The notes beneath the pieces are model-generated. The model was not told the origin of the DNA and did not search any database. It saw only the letters and a program-made list of their open reading frames with translations. Source: Chloroflexota bacterium (lineage in GTDB: Bacteria > Chloroflexota > Limnocylindria > QHBO01). Taken from it: a DNA stretch of 10,102 nucleotides. The DNA lies in contig JADLBB010000187.1 of assembly GCA_020848055.1 (NCBI GenBank), forward strand, positions 1 to 10,102, given 5' to 3'. The position numbers and the translations under genes were made by a program. Position 1 is the first letter of the stretch. Each line of letters begins with the position of its first letter. Shown here one piece after another: positions 1 to 7,762 of this stretch.

Positions 1-3000
1 ATCCTCGACGAGGCGCTGACACGGCGGCTCACCACCGTCGTGGCCGATGCGGGCTTCGGCAAATCGACGCTCCTTGCCAGCTGGGCCGCCGCGCGCCCGG
101 TCGCCTGGTACGGCATCGCCGCGGCCGATGCCGAGGTCGGCGTCCTGGCGGCAGGCCTTGTCGACGCACTCAGCGTCCGCGTGCCAGCGCTGGGCATGTC
201 CGTGCGCGGCCTCGTCGCGGCCGGACGAGGACCGGATGCCGATGCCGATCGGCCGAGCCGCGCCGCCGCCCACGCCGCGCTGCTGGCCGAGGCGCTCGAC
301 CGGCATCTCCTCCGTGACCTGGCCCTCGTCATCGACGACCTCGGGGAGCTAGACCAGCCCGATCCGGCCGCGGCGTTCGTCGAGTCGCTGGTTCGCATGG
401 CCCCGGCGCAGCTGCACATCGTGCTCGCCTCGCGCGTCGCCCCGCCGTTTCCGATCGAACGGATCCGCGGTCAGGGACAGGTGCTCGCCGTCGACGGCGC
501 CATGCTGGCGTTCACGCCCGAGGAGACCGACGCGCTCCTGGAGCGGCTCCTGAACGAGACCGATGCCGACCTCGGATCGGTGCTGCATGCAGCGACCGGC
601 GGGTGGCCAGCCGCGATCCGGCTGGCGGCCGAAGCGCTGCGACCGGTCGGCGCGAGCGAGCGTGCCGCAACGCTCGACCGGATCCTGCGCCCTGGTGGAC
701 CGGTTGCGGCGTACCTCGTCGAGGAGGCCGTCGCGCGCAGCGCTCCAGCCGTTGGCCGCTTCATCGAGACGGTCGCGCCACTTCGACGCTTCTCGCCGGC
801 GCTGTGCGAGGGCCTCGGGATCGACCACGGTGGACGCCTGGTGGCCGATCTCGCGGGCGGTGGCCTCTTCATCCGCGAGGCCGATGCGGAGGACACGTAC
901 ACCATCGCACCCCTCATCCGAGAGCTCGTCGAGCTGCCGTCGGCGACGAGCGCGACCGGTCGCGCAGCGCTCCGGCGCGCGGCAACGTGGCACCTCCGCC
1001 ATGGGGAATGGCACGACGCGCTCGCATGCCTGACCGATGCGAACGATCGCCGCCTGCCGGAGTTCCTCGAGCAGCACGGCGCGGCGCTGCTCGCCGGCGG
1101 CGAAGTCGACGCGATCCTATCGGCGGCATCGTCGGTGCGACCGGCGCTGCGCACGCCACGCATCGACCAGCTCGAGGGCGAGGCGCGACAGGTGCGTGGT
1201 GACTGGGACGGCGCGCTGCGTTGCTTCCAGCGCATCGCCTCGGGCCGTGGAGCGATGGACCCCGGCGTCGCGTGGAGGATGGGCCTGATCCACCACCTGC
1301 GCGGCGACCTCGATGCCGCGGTTGCGGCCTATCGGCGTGGCAGCGTGGACCGATCCGGGGGTCGGGACGTGGCGCTGCTGCATAGCTGGTGGGCGAGCGC
1401 GCTGTGGCTGCGAGGCGAGACCGACGCCTGCCGCGATCTCGCGACACGAGCCCTCGCCGAGGCGGAGGCCGCCAGCGACGACTCGGCCCTGGCCGCCGCG
1501 CACACCGTGCTGGCCATGCTGGCCGCCGTCGACAGCGATCGACGAGCCAACGACGCGCACTATCTCCGCGCGCTCGATCACGCCAACCGCGCGAACGACG
1601 TGCTCCAGGCCATCCGCATCCATGCCAACCGCGGGAGCCGCTTCTCGGAGGAGGGCTACTACGCCGAGGCACTGACGGAGCTCGACGAGGCCATCCGGTT
1701 GGCCGATCTCTCCGGGTTCGCCGCGTTCCGCGCGCTCGCCCTATCCAATCGCGGACAGGCCCTGCTGACGCTCGGCCGGCTGGACGAGGCGATCGCCGAG
1801 CTCGAAGCGGCACGCGACCTGTACCAGCGGATGGAGTCGCGCCTCGTCGCCTACCCGTTGACGCACCTCGGCGTCGTCTACCGCGAGCGGGGTGACATGG
1901 CCCTGGCACGCGCCAACTTCGAGGAGGCCCTCGCCGTCGCCGACGGATCGGGCGACCAGCAGGCCCTCGTACCCGCGCTCGCCGGCCTGGCGCGGGTCGT
2001 CGTCCGGAGCGAGCCCAAGCGCGCCGTCGCGCTGGCAGCGCGTGCCGTGGCTGCGGGGCCGGTCCTCGGTCGGGCCGCCGCGCTCCTCGCCGTTGGATGG
2101 GTCGCACTTGCCTGCGGTGACACTGCCGCGGCTCGAGCGAGCGCCGCCGAGACCGAGGCCCTGGCCCGTCGTCGCCGCGACCGAGCCAGCCTGGCCGAGG
2201 CGATCGAGCTGGCCGTCCGGGCAGCCGCCGATCCGGTGGTGGAGCGCGATCGCCTGGACGAGGCGCTGGCGGTGTGGCGTGACCTCGGCAGCCCCATCGG
2301 GGTCGCGCGGGTCGAACTGGCCCGTGCCGAGCTCCTACCGGCCGCCGAGGCGGTCTCGGTCGCAGAACGAGCCCGCATCGGCTCCACCCAGGTGGGGGCG
2401 TGGCGCGTGGCGAGCAACGCGGGGCGCCTGCTCGATCTGCTGGCTGCCGAGCCCGCGGCCCGAATCGAAATCCGCACGCTCGGTGGCTTCGAGGTTCTGC
2501 GCGACCAGAACCCGGTCCCGCTTGCCGAATGGCGTTCCCGAAAGGCGCGCGACATCCTCAAGGTCCTCGTCGCGGCGCGCGGCCAGCGGGTCCCGCGCGA
2601 GCAGCTGCTCGACCGCTTCTGGCCGGACGACGATCCGGCCCTCAGCGGACCGCGTCTGTCGGTCGCGCTGTCGACGATCCGATCCGCCCTCGACCCGGCC
2701 AAGGCCGATCCTCCAGATCACTACCTAGCGACCGACCGCGAGCGCGTCTGGCTGCGACTCGATCGGCTGCCGGTCGACGTCGAGCAGTTCACTGCCGCGG
2801 CCGACATGGCATTGCAGCTCCACGCCAGCGGCGCACCGCAGGCTCCGGCCGCGCTCGGCGCCGCCGAGGCCCTGTACCGCGGCGACTTCCTCGGCGAGGA
2901 TGCCTACGAGGACTGGGCCGTCGCCACGCGTGAGGCCGCCCGGGCCACGTACCAGCAGGTCGCCGCAGCGCTCGCGGCCATCGCGTCTGCGATGGGCCAG

Positions 3001-3198
3001 CACGACGTGGCAGCGGGACACCTACGCCGAGTCCTCGAGCGCGACGGCTATGACGAGGTCGCGCACATCGGCCTCGTCGCGGCGCTCCAGGCCGCGGGCC
3101 ATCACGGGGAAGCGCGGCGGGCATATCGGATCTATGCGGTGCGCATGCACGAGCTCGGCGTCGAGGCCGAGCCCTTCCCCGCGATTCCCCGTCCCTAA
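1..3198 (+). CDS. STAND-NTPase / TPR / SARP (BTAD) transcriptional regulator, 5'-truncated
   Basis: The frame is open from base 1, so the true start lies upstream; 1065 codons are visible, and the GTG at 40 is an internal Val just before the P-loop. Domains by codon number: a MalT-like NTPase with Walker A GFGKST (18-23), Walker B with Asp112-Asp113, an LASR sensor motif ending at Arg145 and the family motif GGWPAA around Trp202; a winged-helix-like part to about 310; TPR-type helical repeats to about 800; then from about 821 an OmpR-like winged helix (starting RIEIRTLGGFEV, with an SRKARDILKVL helix) and a bacterial transcriptional activation domain to the end. In such proteins the TPR/NTPase part senses a ligand or partner and nucleotide binding switches DNA binding in the cytoplasm. 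This order (NTPase first, SARP last) reverses that of AfsR-type SARPs. No LuxR-type HTH is present. It leads an apparent operon with the three genes downstream, a likely but unproven target. The family is certain; the ligand is unknown. Confidence 0.9.
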   Translation: MLDEALTRRLTTVVADAGFGKSTLLASWAAARPVAWYGIAAADAEVGVLAAGLVDALSVRVPALGMSVRGLVAAGRGPDADADRPSRAAAHAALLAEALDRHLLRDLALVIDDLGELDQPDPAAAFVESLVRMAPAQLHIVLASRVAPPFPIERIRGQGQVLAVDGAMLAFTPEETDALLERLLNETDADLGSVLHAATGGWPAAIRLAAEALRPVGASERAATLDRILRPGGPVAAYLVEEAVARSAPAVGRFIETVAPLRRFSPALCEGLGIDHGGRLVADLAGGGLFIREADAEDTYTIAPLIRELVELPSATSATGRAALRRAATWHLRHGEWHDALACLTDANDRRLPEFLEQHGAALLAGGEVDAILSAASSVRPALRTPRIDQLEGEARQVRGDWDGALRCFQRIASGRGAMDPGVAWRMGLIHHLRGDLDAAVAAYRRGSVDRSGGRDVALLHSWWASALWLRGETDACRDLATRALAEAEAASDDSALAAAHTVLAMLAAVDSDRRANDAHYLRALDHANRANDVLQAIRIHANRGSRFSEEGYYAEALTELDEAIRLADLSGFAAFRALALSNRGQALLTLGRLDEAIAELEAARDLYQRMESRLVAYPLTHLGVVYRERGDMALARANFEEALAVADGSGDQQALVPALAGLARVVVRSEPKRAVALAARAVAAGPVLGRAAALLAVGWVALACGDTAAARASAAETEALARRRRDRASLAEAIELAVRAAADPVVERDRLDEALAVWRDLGSPIGVARVELARAELLPAAEAVSVAERARIGSTQVGAWRVASNAGRLLDLLAAEPAARIEIRTLGGFEVLRDQNPVPLAEWRSRKARDILKVLVAARGQRVPREQLLDRFWPDDDPALSGPRLSVALSTIRSALDPAKADPPDHYLATDRERVWLRLDRLPVDVEQFTAAADMALQLHASGAPQAPAALGAAEALYRGDFLGEDAYEDWAVATREAARATYQQVAAALAAIASAMGQHDVAAGHLRRVLERDGYDEVAHIGLVAALQAAGHHGEARRAYRIYAVRMHELGVEAEPFPAIPRP

Positions 3199-3223
3199 GG
3201 ATTCCCGAACGTCGGCTCCCAGG

Positions 3224-3442
3224 ATGCGCGACGTGGAGACGTACATCGTCCGCATTCGGGAGCCGGATCCGGCGGCCGTGCCCGTGGCCGAGCCGGGTCC
3301 ACGCGGAGTGATCCGTCATGTGCGGACCGGACGCGAGACACCATTCGTCTCCTGGGAGGAACTGCAGAGGATCCTTGCCGGCTCGATGATCGCGTCCTCC
3401 GGGCGACCGATGCCGGCACGCGGGGCACGGGACCCGCGATGA
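3224..3442 (+). CDS. Small uncharacterised protein (72 aa) downstream of SARP regulator
   Basis: A short frame starts 25 bases after the regulator stop and ends in an ATGA overlap with the next gene. The protein begins MRDVETYIVRIREPDP and contains GVIRHVRTGRETPFVSWEELQRIL: a short beta-strand start, a second strand pair around a charged turn, then a helix. This looks like a compact alpha/beta fold rather than random out-of-frame translation, whereas the part of this frame lying upstream inside the regulator is Arg/Ser-rich noise. There is no signal peptide or membrane segment, so it is probably cytoplasmic. The ATG at 3224 has AGG directly against it; the GTG at 3233 (69 residues, starting ETYIVRI after the initiator) has AGGA eight bases upstream and is a credible alternative start. 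I recall similar small proteins near SARP or sigma-type regulators in Chloroflexota, but that is memory, not a search. Function unknown. Confidence 0.7.
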   Translation: MRDVETYIVRIREPDPAAVPVAEPGPRGVIRHVRTGRETPFVSWEELQRILAGSMIASSGRPMPARGARDPR

Positions 3443-6336
3443 ACGGGCTCCGCGGGCTCCCCGGCAGCGCCTTGGGACGTGCCGTCGCGGCTGTCCTCGC
3501 CGTGACGCTGCTCGGGACGAGCGTGTTCATCCTCTGGCCGCGCGGGGCGAATGGCCCGTCTCCAGCTCCCAGCCCGACCGACCGGATCGGCAGCGCGACG
3601 CCTCCGCGCATTCCAATCGCCGTCACCGCGGCCCAGCGCGACATCGGTCCGGCCCTCGTCGGGGCCACGATGACGATCGCCGCCCACGCGCTCGGTGAGG
3701 CGCCGATCGCCACGCTCGAGTTGTGGGACGGGCCCGAGTTGGTCGCGACGCACCACGCCTCGTCGTCGAGGCCGGCGCTGTCGGCCCGCTGGACGTGGAC
3801 GCCGGAGACGAGCGGTCAGCACTTGCTCCTGGCTCGCGCGGTTGACGCGATGGGTCGGGTGCGCCAGTCGAACGCGGTGTGGATCGCCGTGCAGCCGTCT
3901 GAAGCCGACGGATCAGGCCTGGCAGCGCGGCTGGCGGTAGCTTCGGTCCGGCCCGCCTCCGCGATCTCGCTACCGGCGGTCGAGACCACGCTCGACGGCT
4001 GCAGCCTCGAGCTGAGCCTCGGCGGTGGCGCGACCGCATCGGGCTTCACCTTCTATGCGCTTCCCCGGAACGGCGTCACATTCACGACGCTCGGCTCGCT
4101 CGCCACCGGTGCCGCGGATCGCGGATACACCATCCCGCTGAGCGGCGGCACGAACGCGATCGTGGTCGGCTCGTTCGACGCGACGGTCGAGGTGCTTGGG
4201 CCGCCGGTCCTGGTGGATGCACCCGACACGTGCGGTGCCGGAGACTGGACTGGCGGCATCGCCATCGGTCCCGACAACCGGCTCATCGGTGGGCCGCGAG
4301 TGGATCGCGGCTACCTCTACGTCCAGTCAGGAACCGATGCGGCCGTCCGCATACCGGCCAGGTCGTTCGTCGAAGCGACCGACGGCATACTCGACTTCAG
4401 CGGCCATCTCCCGCCAGTCTATGACGACGGGCCGGTGCGCATCGAGGCCTGGGGCTGGGTCGATGATTCGCTCGTCGCGATTGGCAACGGGACATGGACC
4501 CCGCCCCCGACCGGTGGACCGTCGCCGAGCAGCCCATCGGGTGGGCTGCCGCCGGTCGCGGCGCCGTTCGGCGGACCGCTCCTTGCGCCCGGCATCGTCA
4601 CGACCCTCGATGTCGTTAGGACCACGACCGTCGCCGGGCCGCAGCCGTGCGGCAAGGAGTTCTGTGCCGTCGACCTCCTGCTCGAGGAGGACGAGGTCAT
4701 CTGGCCGACCTCGAACGGTCAGCCGAGCGCGAAGCGCACTCTGCGCTGGTCCACGCTGATGCCACTCGTCGACAGCATCGTCTGGCAGCTGCTGCCGTAC
4801 GCTCCCGCGGGAAACCCCGACCTGGCGCCACCGTTCGTCGTCGACCAGGGAACGATCAGCGTCCCGCCCGGCACGACGAGCGGCGAGTTCGAAATCGACT
4901 TCGCCAAGTACCTCGGCCCGCAGTCGGTCACGGCCGACCTGATCGGTGCCAGTCTCGCCCCGGCCGTCGGCACGCCCACGTTCGTCTTCCCGGGCGCCTC
5001 GACGCCGCTGCCGCCGCCCAACCCGACGCCGAACGCCGGGAGCGGCGGCCTCGTCCAGGTGCCGATCGGTCAGCTCATCCCATCGAAGATCACGAACCGG
5101 GCATACGTCCGGATCATCCTGATGCAGGGGCCGTCGCCATCGGCCGTCTCGAACCACGTGCGATTCGACGTCGTGTCGCCACCCGACCCGATCATGCTGG
5201 ACGTTCCGCCCGGCTACTCCGAGAACAAGGATGCCTTCACCGTGGCGTGGTCGTTCACACCGCCCAAGGCCGCCGATCCGGCCTACGCGCGCTGCGCCGT
5301 CGTCACCGGTCACACCGCCAGTTACAAGCCGCCCCCGCCGATCTGGCCGTGGACATACGAGATCGGGCAGGTGCACTGCTACACGCCACCGAGCGGCGAC
5401 GGGGACCTCCTCGGCCTGATCGAGGATGGGTTCGAGGCCTTCGTCAACCTGGTCGAGGACGTGTGGGAGGGCATCAGCGACGGCTACGCCTGGATCCAGG
5501 ATCAGGTCGTCAAGGCCATCCTCTTCGCGGTGCCATGCAAGCAGATCGCAAGCGACGCCGCCTGCGAGGCGATCGCCAAGACCGCACTATCCGTCGCGCT
5601 GGCGTCGCTGGGGGTTCCTCCGACGCTGCCCGACTTCGGGACCGTAATGAACGGCTTGAAAGGCGACCTCCGGACGCTCGTCCTCGAAGCGGCCAAGACC
5701 CAGTTCCCCGGGGTGGCCGAGGCGTGCGGGCTGGCATCGGCCGGCAACGTCGTGTCGAGCAAGGTGGCGACGTGTGAGGCGCTCGTCGACGACGCGATCG
5801 ACGAGGTCATCGCGCAGATCGAAGCCGAGGTCGGCGCGGCCGCAGGGGCGGCAACCGGCAAGGCCTGGCCCGGCGTCATCTTCGCGCCCGACCCGCGCGG
5901 CGTGTACCAGGTCCCAACGGTGACGATGACGCTCACTCGGACCGCTGCACTGCCCGTTCCACACGAGTGCACGGCCACGGCGCGCATGACCTCGACGAAG
6001 TCGAACCACTCGTGGCCGGAGCTCAGCGGTGGCTACCCGAAGACCGCCACCGGCACCGTCAGCGGCCAACCGTTCCTGGCCGAGAGCTTCACGATCCCGC
6101 CAATGGAGCCGGGCGAGACCCTGACGCGAACAGCCTGGCTCGCCGATCCGGCGACCTGGCACGAGTCGCAGGCGGCGTGGAAGTACTGGTACTACTACGA
6201 GGCGCTGGCCAAGCCCAACCGGGCCTGGGTCCTGCTCCAGGCCGGGTCGGAGCTCACGTTCGAGATCAGCAGCAACTGCTTCCAGACCTCGACGCAGGGG
6301 CCGCACGTGCTGACCCAATCGGCGACCGGCGGATGA
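3439..6336 (+). CDS. Large membrane-anchored extracellular protein with Ig-like domain and Cys-containing helical region (965 aa)
   Basis: Not recognised as a named family. The ATG overlaps the preceding stop (ATGA), with a weak GGGA six bases upstream. Residues 15-34 form one hydrophobic segment after Arg-containing residues, with no clear cleavage site, so it is probably an N-terminal anchor or uncleaved signal; a Pro/Ser linker follows. Residues about 54-152 form an Ig-like beta-sandwich carrying TWTPETSGQHLL (Trp120). Beta-rich regions follow, separated by Pro-rich linkers near 355-374, 521-537 and 629-639. Residues about 657-812 are strongly helical, with Cys700, Cys709, Cys763 and Cys779 and the motif LGVPPTLPDF (724-733). 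The C-terminal 150 residues are again beta-rich, with a Trp/Tyr cluster (WKYWYYYEA). No catalytic motif is evident, and there is no LPXTG or C-terminal anchor. It lies between the small gene and a second secreted Ig-like protein. A structural, adhesive or binding role outside the cell is inferred. Confidence 0.82.
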   Translation: MNGLRGLPGSALGRAVAAVLAVTLLGTSVFILWPRGANGPSPAPSPTDRIGSATPPRIPIAVTAAQRDIGPALVGATMTIAAHALGEAPIATLELWDGPELVATHHASSSRPALSARWTWTPETSGQHLLLARAVDAMGRVRQSNAVWIAVQPSEADGSGLAARLAVASVRPASAISLPAVETTLDGCSLELSLGGGATASGFTFYALPRNGVTFTTLGSLATGAADRGYTIPLSGGTNAIVVGSFDATVEVLGPPVLVDAPDTCGAGDWTGGIAIGPDNRLIGGPRVDRGYLYVQSGTDAAVRIPARSFVEATDGILDFSGHLPPVYDDGPVRIEAWGWVDDSLVAIGNGTWTPPPTGGPSPSSPSGGLPPVAAPFGGPLLAPGIVTTLDVVRTTTVAGPQPCGKEFCAVDLLLEEDEVIWPTSNGQPSAKRTLRWSTLMPLVDSIVWQLLPYAPAGNPDLAPPFVVDQGTISVPPGTTSGEFEIDFAKYLGPQSVTADLIGASLAPAVGTPTFVFPGASTPLPPPNPTPNAGSGGLVQVPIGQLIPSKITNRAYVRIILMQGPSPSAVSNHVRFDVVSPPDPIMLDVPPGYSENKDAFTVAWSFTPPKAADPAYARCAVVTGHTASYKPPPPIWPWTYEIGQVHCYTPPSGDGDLLGLIEDGFEAFVNLVEDVWEGISDGYAWIQDQVVKAILFAVPCKQIASDAACEAIAKTALSVALASLGVPPTLPDFGTVMNGLKGDLRTLVLEAAKTQFPGVAEACGLASAGNVVSSKVATCEALVDDAIDEVIAQIEAEVGAAAGAATGKAWPGVIFAPDPRGVYQVPTVTMTLTRTAALPVPHECTATARMTSTKSNHSWPELSGGYPKTATGTVSGQPFLAESFTIPPMEPGETLTRTAWLADPATWHESQAAWKYWYYYEALAKPNRAWVLLQAGSELTFEISSNCFQTSTQGPHVLTQSATGG

Positions 6337-7256
6337 GGCCGATGCGGACCATCGCCGCCCGCCGGCTCGCCGGCGCCATCGGCCTCGCGGCCACGTGCGC
6401 GCTCATCCTGGCGGTGCCGGGCGCCTCCGCACCGATGCCAGTCGCGGCCACCTGGTTCGACCAGCCCATGACTGGGTCGACCCATCCGATGGGCCCCGTC
6501 ACCGTCACCGTGCACGCCACCGACAGCGCCGGCGTCTCGGCCATCCACCTGTGGATCGACGAGACGGTGCTCGAGATCGCAACGATCGCGGCCCCACCGC
6601 CGATCCTGGCGAGCGCCACGTTCACCTGGAGCCCGGAGGCGACCGGTCAGCATCTGCTCACCGCGCGCGGGGTCGGGACGACCGGCACGTTCGGCGCGCC
6701 GGCCTCGATCCTGGTGACGATCGGCGACGTCGACGCATCGCCAGAGCCCTCTCTCACGGCCCATGCCACGCCCACCCAGCCATCGGCCATGCCTTCAGCA
6801 GCAGCGACGATGGCCCCGACGCCTCGACCAACGACCCGTCCAACACCCGCGCCCACGGCGGCGCCCACGGCAGTGCCCACGCCAGCCCCGACGGCCAAGG
6901 CCACCCCGCGGCCGACGCCGGTACCGTGCTCACCCGCGCCGCCCGAGCTGCTCGCACCGGTCGGCGGGGTCCAGATCAGGGATCCGTCGCTCAATCCCCC
7001 GACGTTCCGGTGGGCGCACCGTACGCCGCCGGCTTGCACCCCGATCGGTTACCGCATCCAGATCTTCGATGACCCTGACCTCGGCCACCTCGTGCTCGAC
7101 GTGACCTTGGGCAACGTCGGGGAGTGGACACCCGGGTCGCCGCTGGCGGACTGCACGACCTACTTCTGGCGGGTCGCGACGCGCGCGCCGGGCGGCACCT
7201 TCGGGCCGTGGTCGGCACCGGCGAGCTTCGAGCTGTTCATCGGCCGCTGTGTCTAG
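6333..7256 (+). CDS. Secreted protein: Ig-like domain, Pro/Thr linker, FN3-like domain (307 aa)
   Basis: The start overlaps the previous stop as ATGA; the ATG at 6342 is an alternative start. The N-terminus is a classical signal peptide: Arg residues to position 11, a hydrophobic core at 12-28, and an ASA cleavage site after residue 33. Residues about 39-132 form an Ig-like domain with TWSPEATGQHLL (Trp99), closely matching the Ig-like domain of the preceding protein. A Pro/Thr/Ala linker follows at about 134-200. The C-terminal region (203-307) looks like an FN3-type sandwich, with GYRIQIFDDPDLG and the closing pattern YFWRVATRAPGG-FGPWSAP. Cys199, Cys235, Cys274 and Cys306 could form two disulfides. 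No membrane anchor or enzyme motif is visible. It is probably an exported binding or structural partner of the 965-residue protein, with which it appears co-translated. The stop TAG shares CTAG with the stop of the convergent - strand gene. Confidence 0.85.
   Translation: MRPMRTIAARRLAGAIGLAATCALILAVPGASAPMPVAATWFDQPMTGSTHPMGPVTVTVHATDSAGVSAIHLWIDETVLEIATIAAPPPILASATFTWSPEATGQHLLTARGVGTTGTFGAPASILVTIGDVDASPEPSLTAHATPTQPSAMPSAAATMAPTPRPTTRPTPAPTAAPTAVPTPAPTAKATPRPTPVPCSPAPPELLAPVGGVQIRDPSLNPPTFRWAHRTPPACTPIGYRIQIFDDPDLGHLVLDVTLGNVGEWTPGSPLADCTTYFWRVATRAPGGTFGPWSAPASFELFIGRCV
6735..6926 (+). repeat. Low-complexity Pro/Thr/Ala linker repeats within the secreted Ig/FN3 protein
   Basis: This stretch encodes a linker dominated by Pro, Thr and Ala, with recurrent three-residue units such as PTA, PTP and PTR. 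At the DNA level, imperfect repeats of the form gcgcccacggc occur around 6847-6890. It separates the Ig-like and FN3-like domains and most likely acts as an extended spacer on the outside of the cell. The repeat units are short and degenerate, so it is not a mobile or CRISPR-type repeat. Confidence 0.7.
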
Positions 7257-7693
7257 CGGTGCTTGCGATGGCCTCCGGCCGGCGTCGGCTTGGCCCGTCC
7301 GCGCTCGCTGCGACGCGGCGGCGGCACGAACTTCTGGCGGCGGATCTCATCGTTGGCGGCGGCGATCAACGGCGGGAACTTCACGAACGTCGCCCACGCC
7401 GCGACTCCCAAGCCAGCCAGCAGGACCGGTACGGTGATGAGCAGCGGCACTCCGATGATCACCAGCAGCGGCACGATCCCGAACGTCACGATGATCGGCC
7501 AGAACACCCACTCGTGCAGCGCCAGCAGGACCGGATAGCGCCGGTAGCGACTGCCGGCCAGGTTGTAGACGGCCACGGCACCGATCGCCACGACCAGGCC
7601 GCCGACCCACATCCAGGTGAAAAGGTCGGGGAACAGGGCGGGCGTGAACGGATCGGTCAGCATTCCCATCGGCGCGGCCAGTCTAGCAGGCAC
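7253..7693 (-). CDS. Small integral membrane protein, three predicted helices (146 aa)
   Basis: Not recognised as a named family. Hydrophobic segments lie at residues about 24-46, 62-82 and 84-106. The short loop SRYRRYP after the first helix and the Arg/Lys-rich C-terminal tail (from about 115 to the end HRKHR) are both basic. By the positive-inside rule this gives an outside N-terminus and a cytoplasmic tail. The frame opens with GTG at 7693; ATG at 7669 and ATG at 7663 are alternatives, and all leave the three helices intact. The GTG start would sit only about 20 bases from the TATAAT of the purH promoter region, so one of the internal ATGs may be the real start. It converges on the secreted-protein gene, its TAG sharing CTAG with that gene's TAG, and diverges from purH. 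Typical membrane-protein codon and residue patterns make it a real gene; the function is unknown. Confidence 0.75.
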   Translation of the reverse strand: MPARLAAPMGMLTDPFTPALFPDLFTWMWVGGLVVAIGAVAVYNLAGSRYRRYPVLLALHEWVFWPIIVTFGIVPLLVIIGVPLLITVPVLLAGLGVAAWATFVKFPPLIAAANDEIRRQKFVPPPRRSERGRAKPTPAGGHRKHR

Positions 7694-7712
7694 CCGTACA
7701 TCGACTCGCCCC

Positions 7713-7718
7713 TATAAT
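7713..7718 (+). promoter_or_regulatory. Predicted -10 element of purH promoter (TATAAT)
   Basis: A perfect TATAAT stands out in a GC-rich background, 57 bases before the purH start codon, which implies a transcript start near 7725 and a leader of roughly 50 bases. No good TTGACA-like -35 box is visible 16-19 bases upstream, so either the -35 is weak or an activator or a different sigma factor is used. Read on the - strand, the same bases give GATTAT (4 of 6 matches to the -10 consensus) facing the membrane-protein gene, so the site might serve both directions. Confidence 0.5.
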
Positions 7719-7762
7719 CGAGGCTGCTGAGACGCTCAGGCCCATCGGTCCAGCATCCACCC

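Noticed and set aside
914..2107. Open frame of 397 codons on the - strand inside the regulator gene
   Set aside because: The translation is dominated by Arg, Pro, Gly and Ala with no fold-like pattern, and it is opposite a regulator with clear domains.
2900..3223. Upstream extension of the small gene into the regulator
   Set aside because: This part of the frame gives low-complexity Ser/Arg/Pro sequence overlapping the BTAD domain. The credible protein starts at 3224 or 3233.
4327..5376. Open frame of 349 codons on the - strand and a 376-codon + strand frame (4647-5777) within the large secreted gene
   Set aside because: Both are Arg/Asp/Gly-rich out-of-frame translations. The chosen frame has an export signal, Pro-linker/domain alternation and tight ATGA junctions at both ends.
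6840..6930. Short repeated gcgcccacggc-like units as a CRISPR or tandem-repeat element
   Set aside because: The units are degenerate, without unique spacers, and simply encode a Pro/Thr/Ala linker in frame.
7727..7739. Inverted repeat CTGAG-ACG-CTCAG as a terminator or riboswitch
   Set aside because: The stem is only five pairs with no following T-run, and the region is too short for a riboswitch. At most it is a small 5' leader hairpin.
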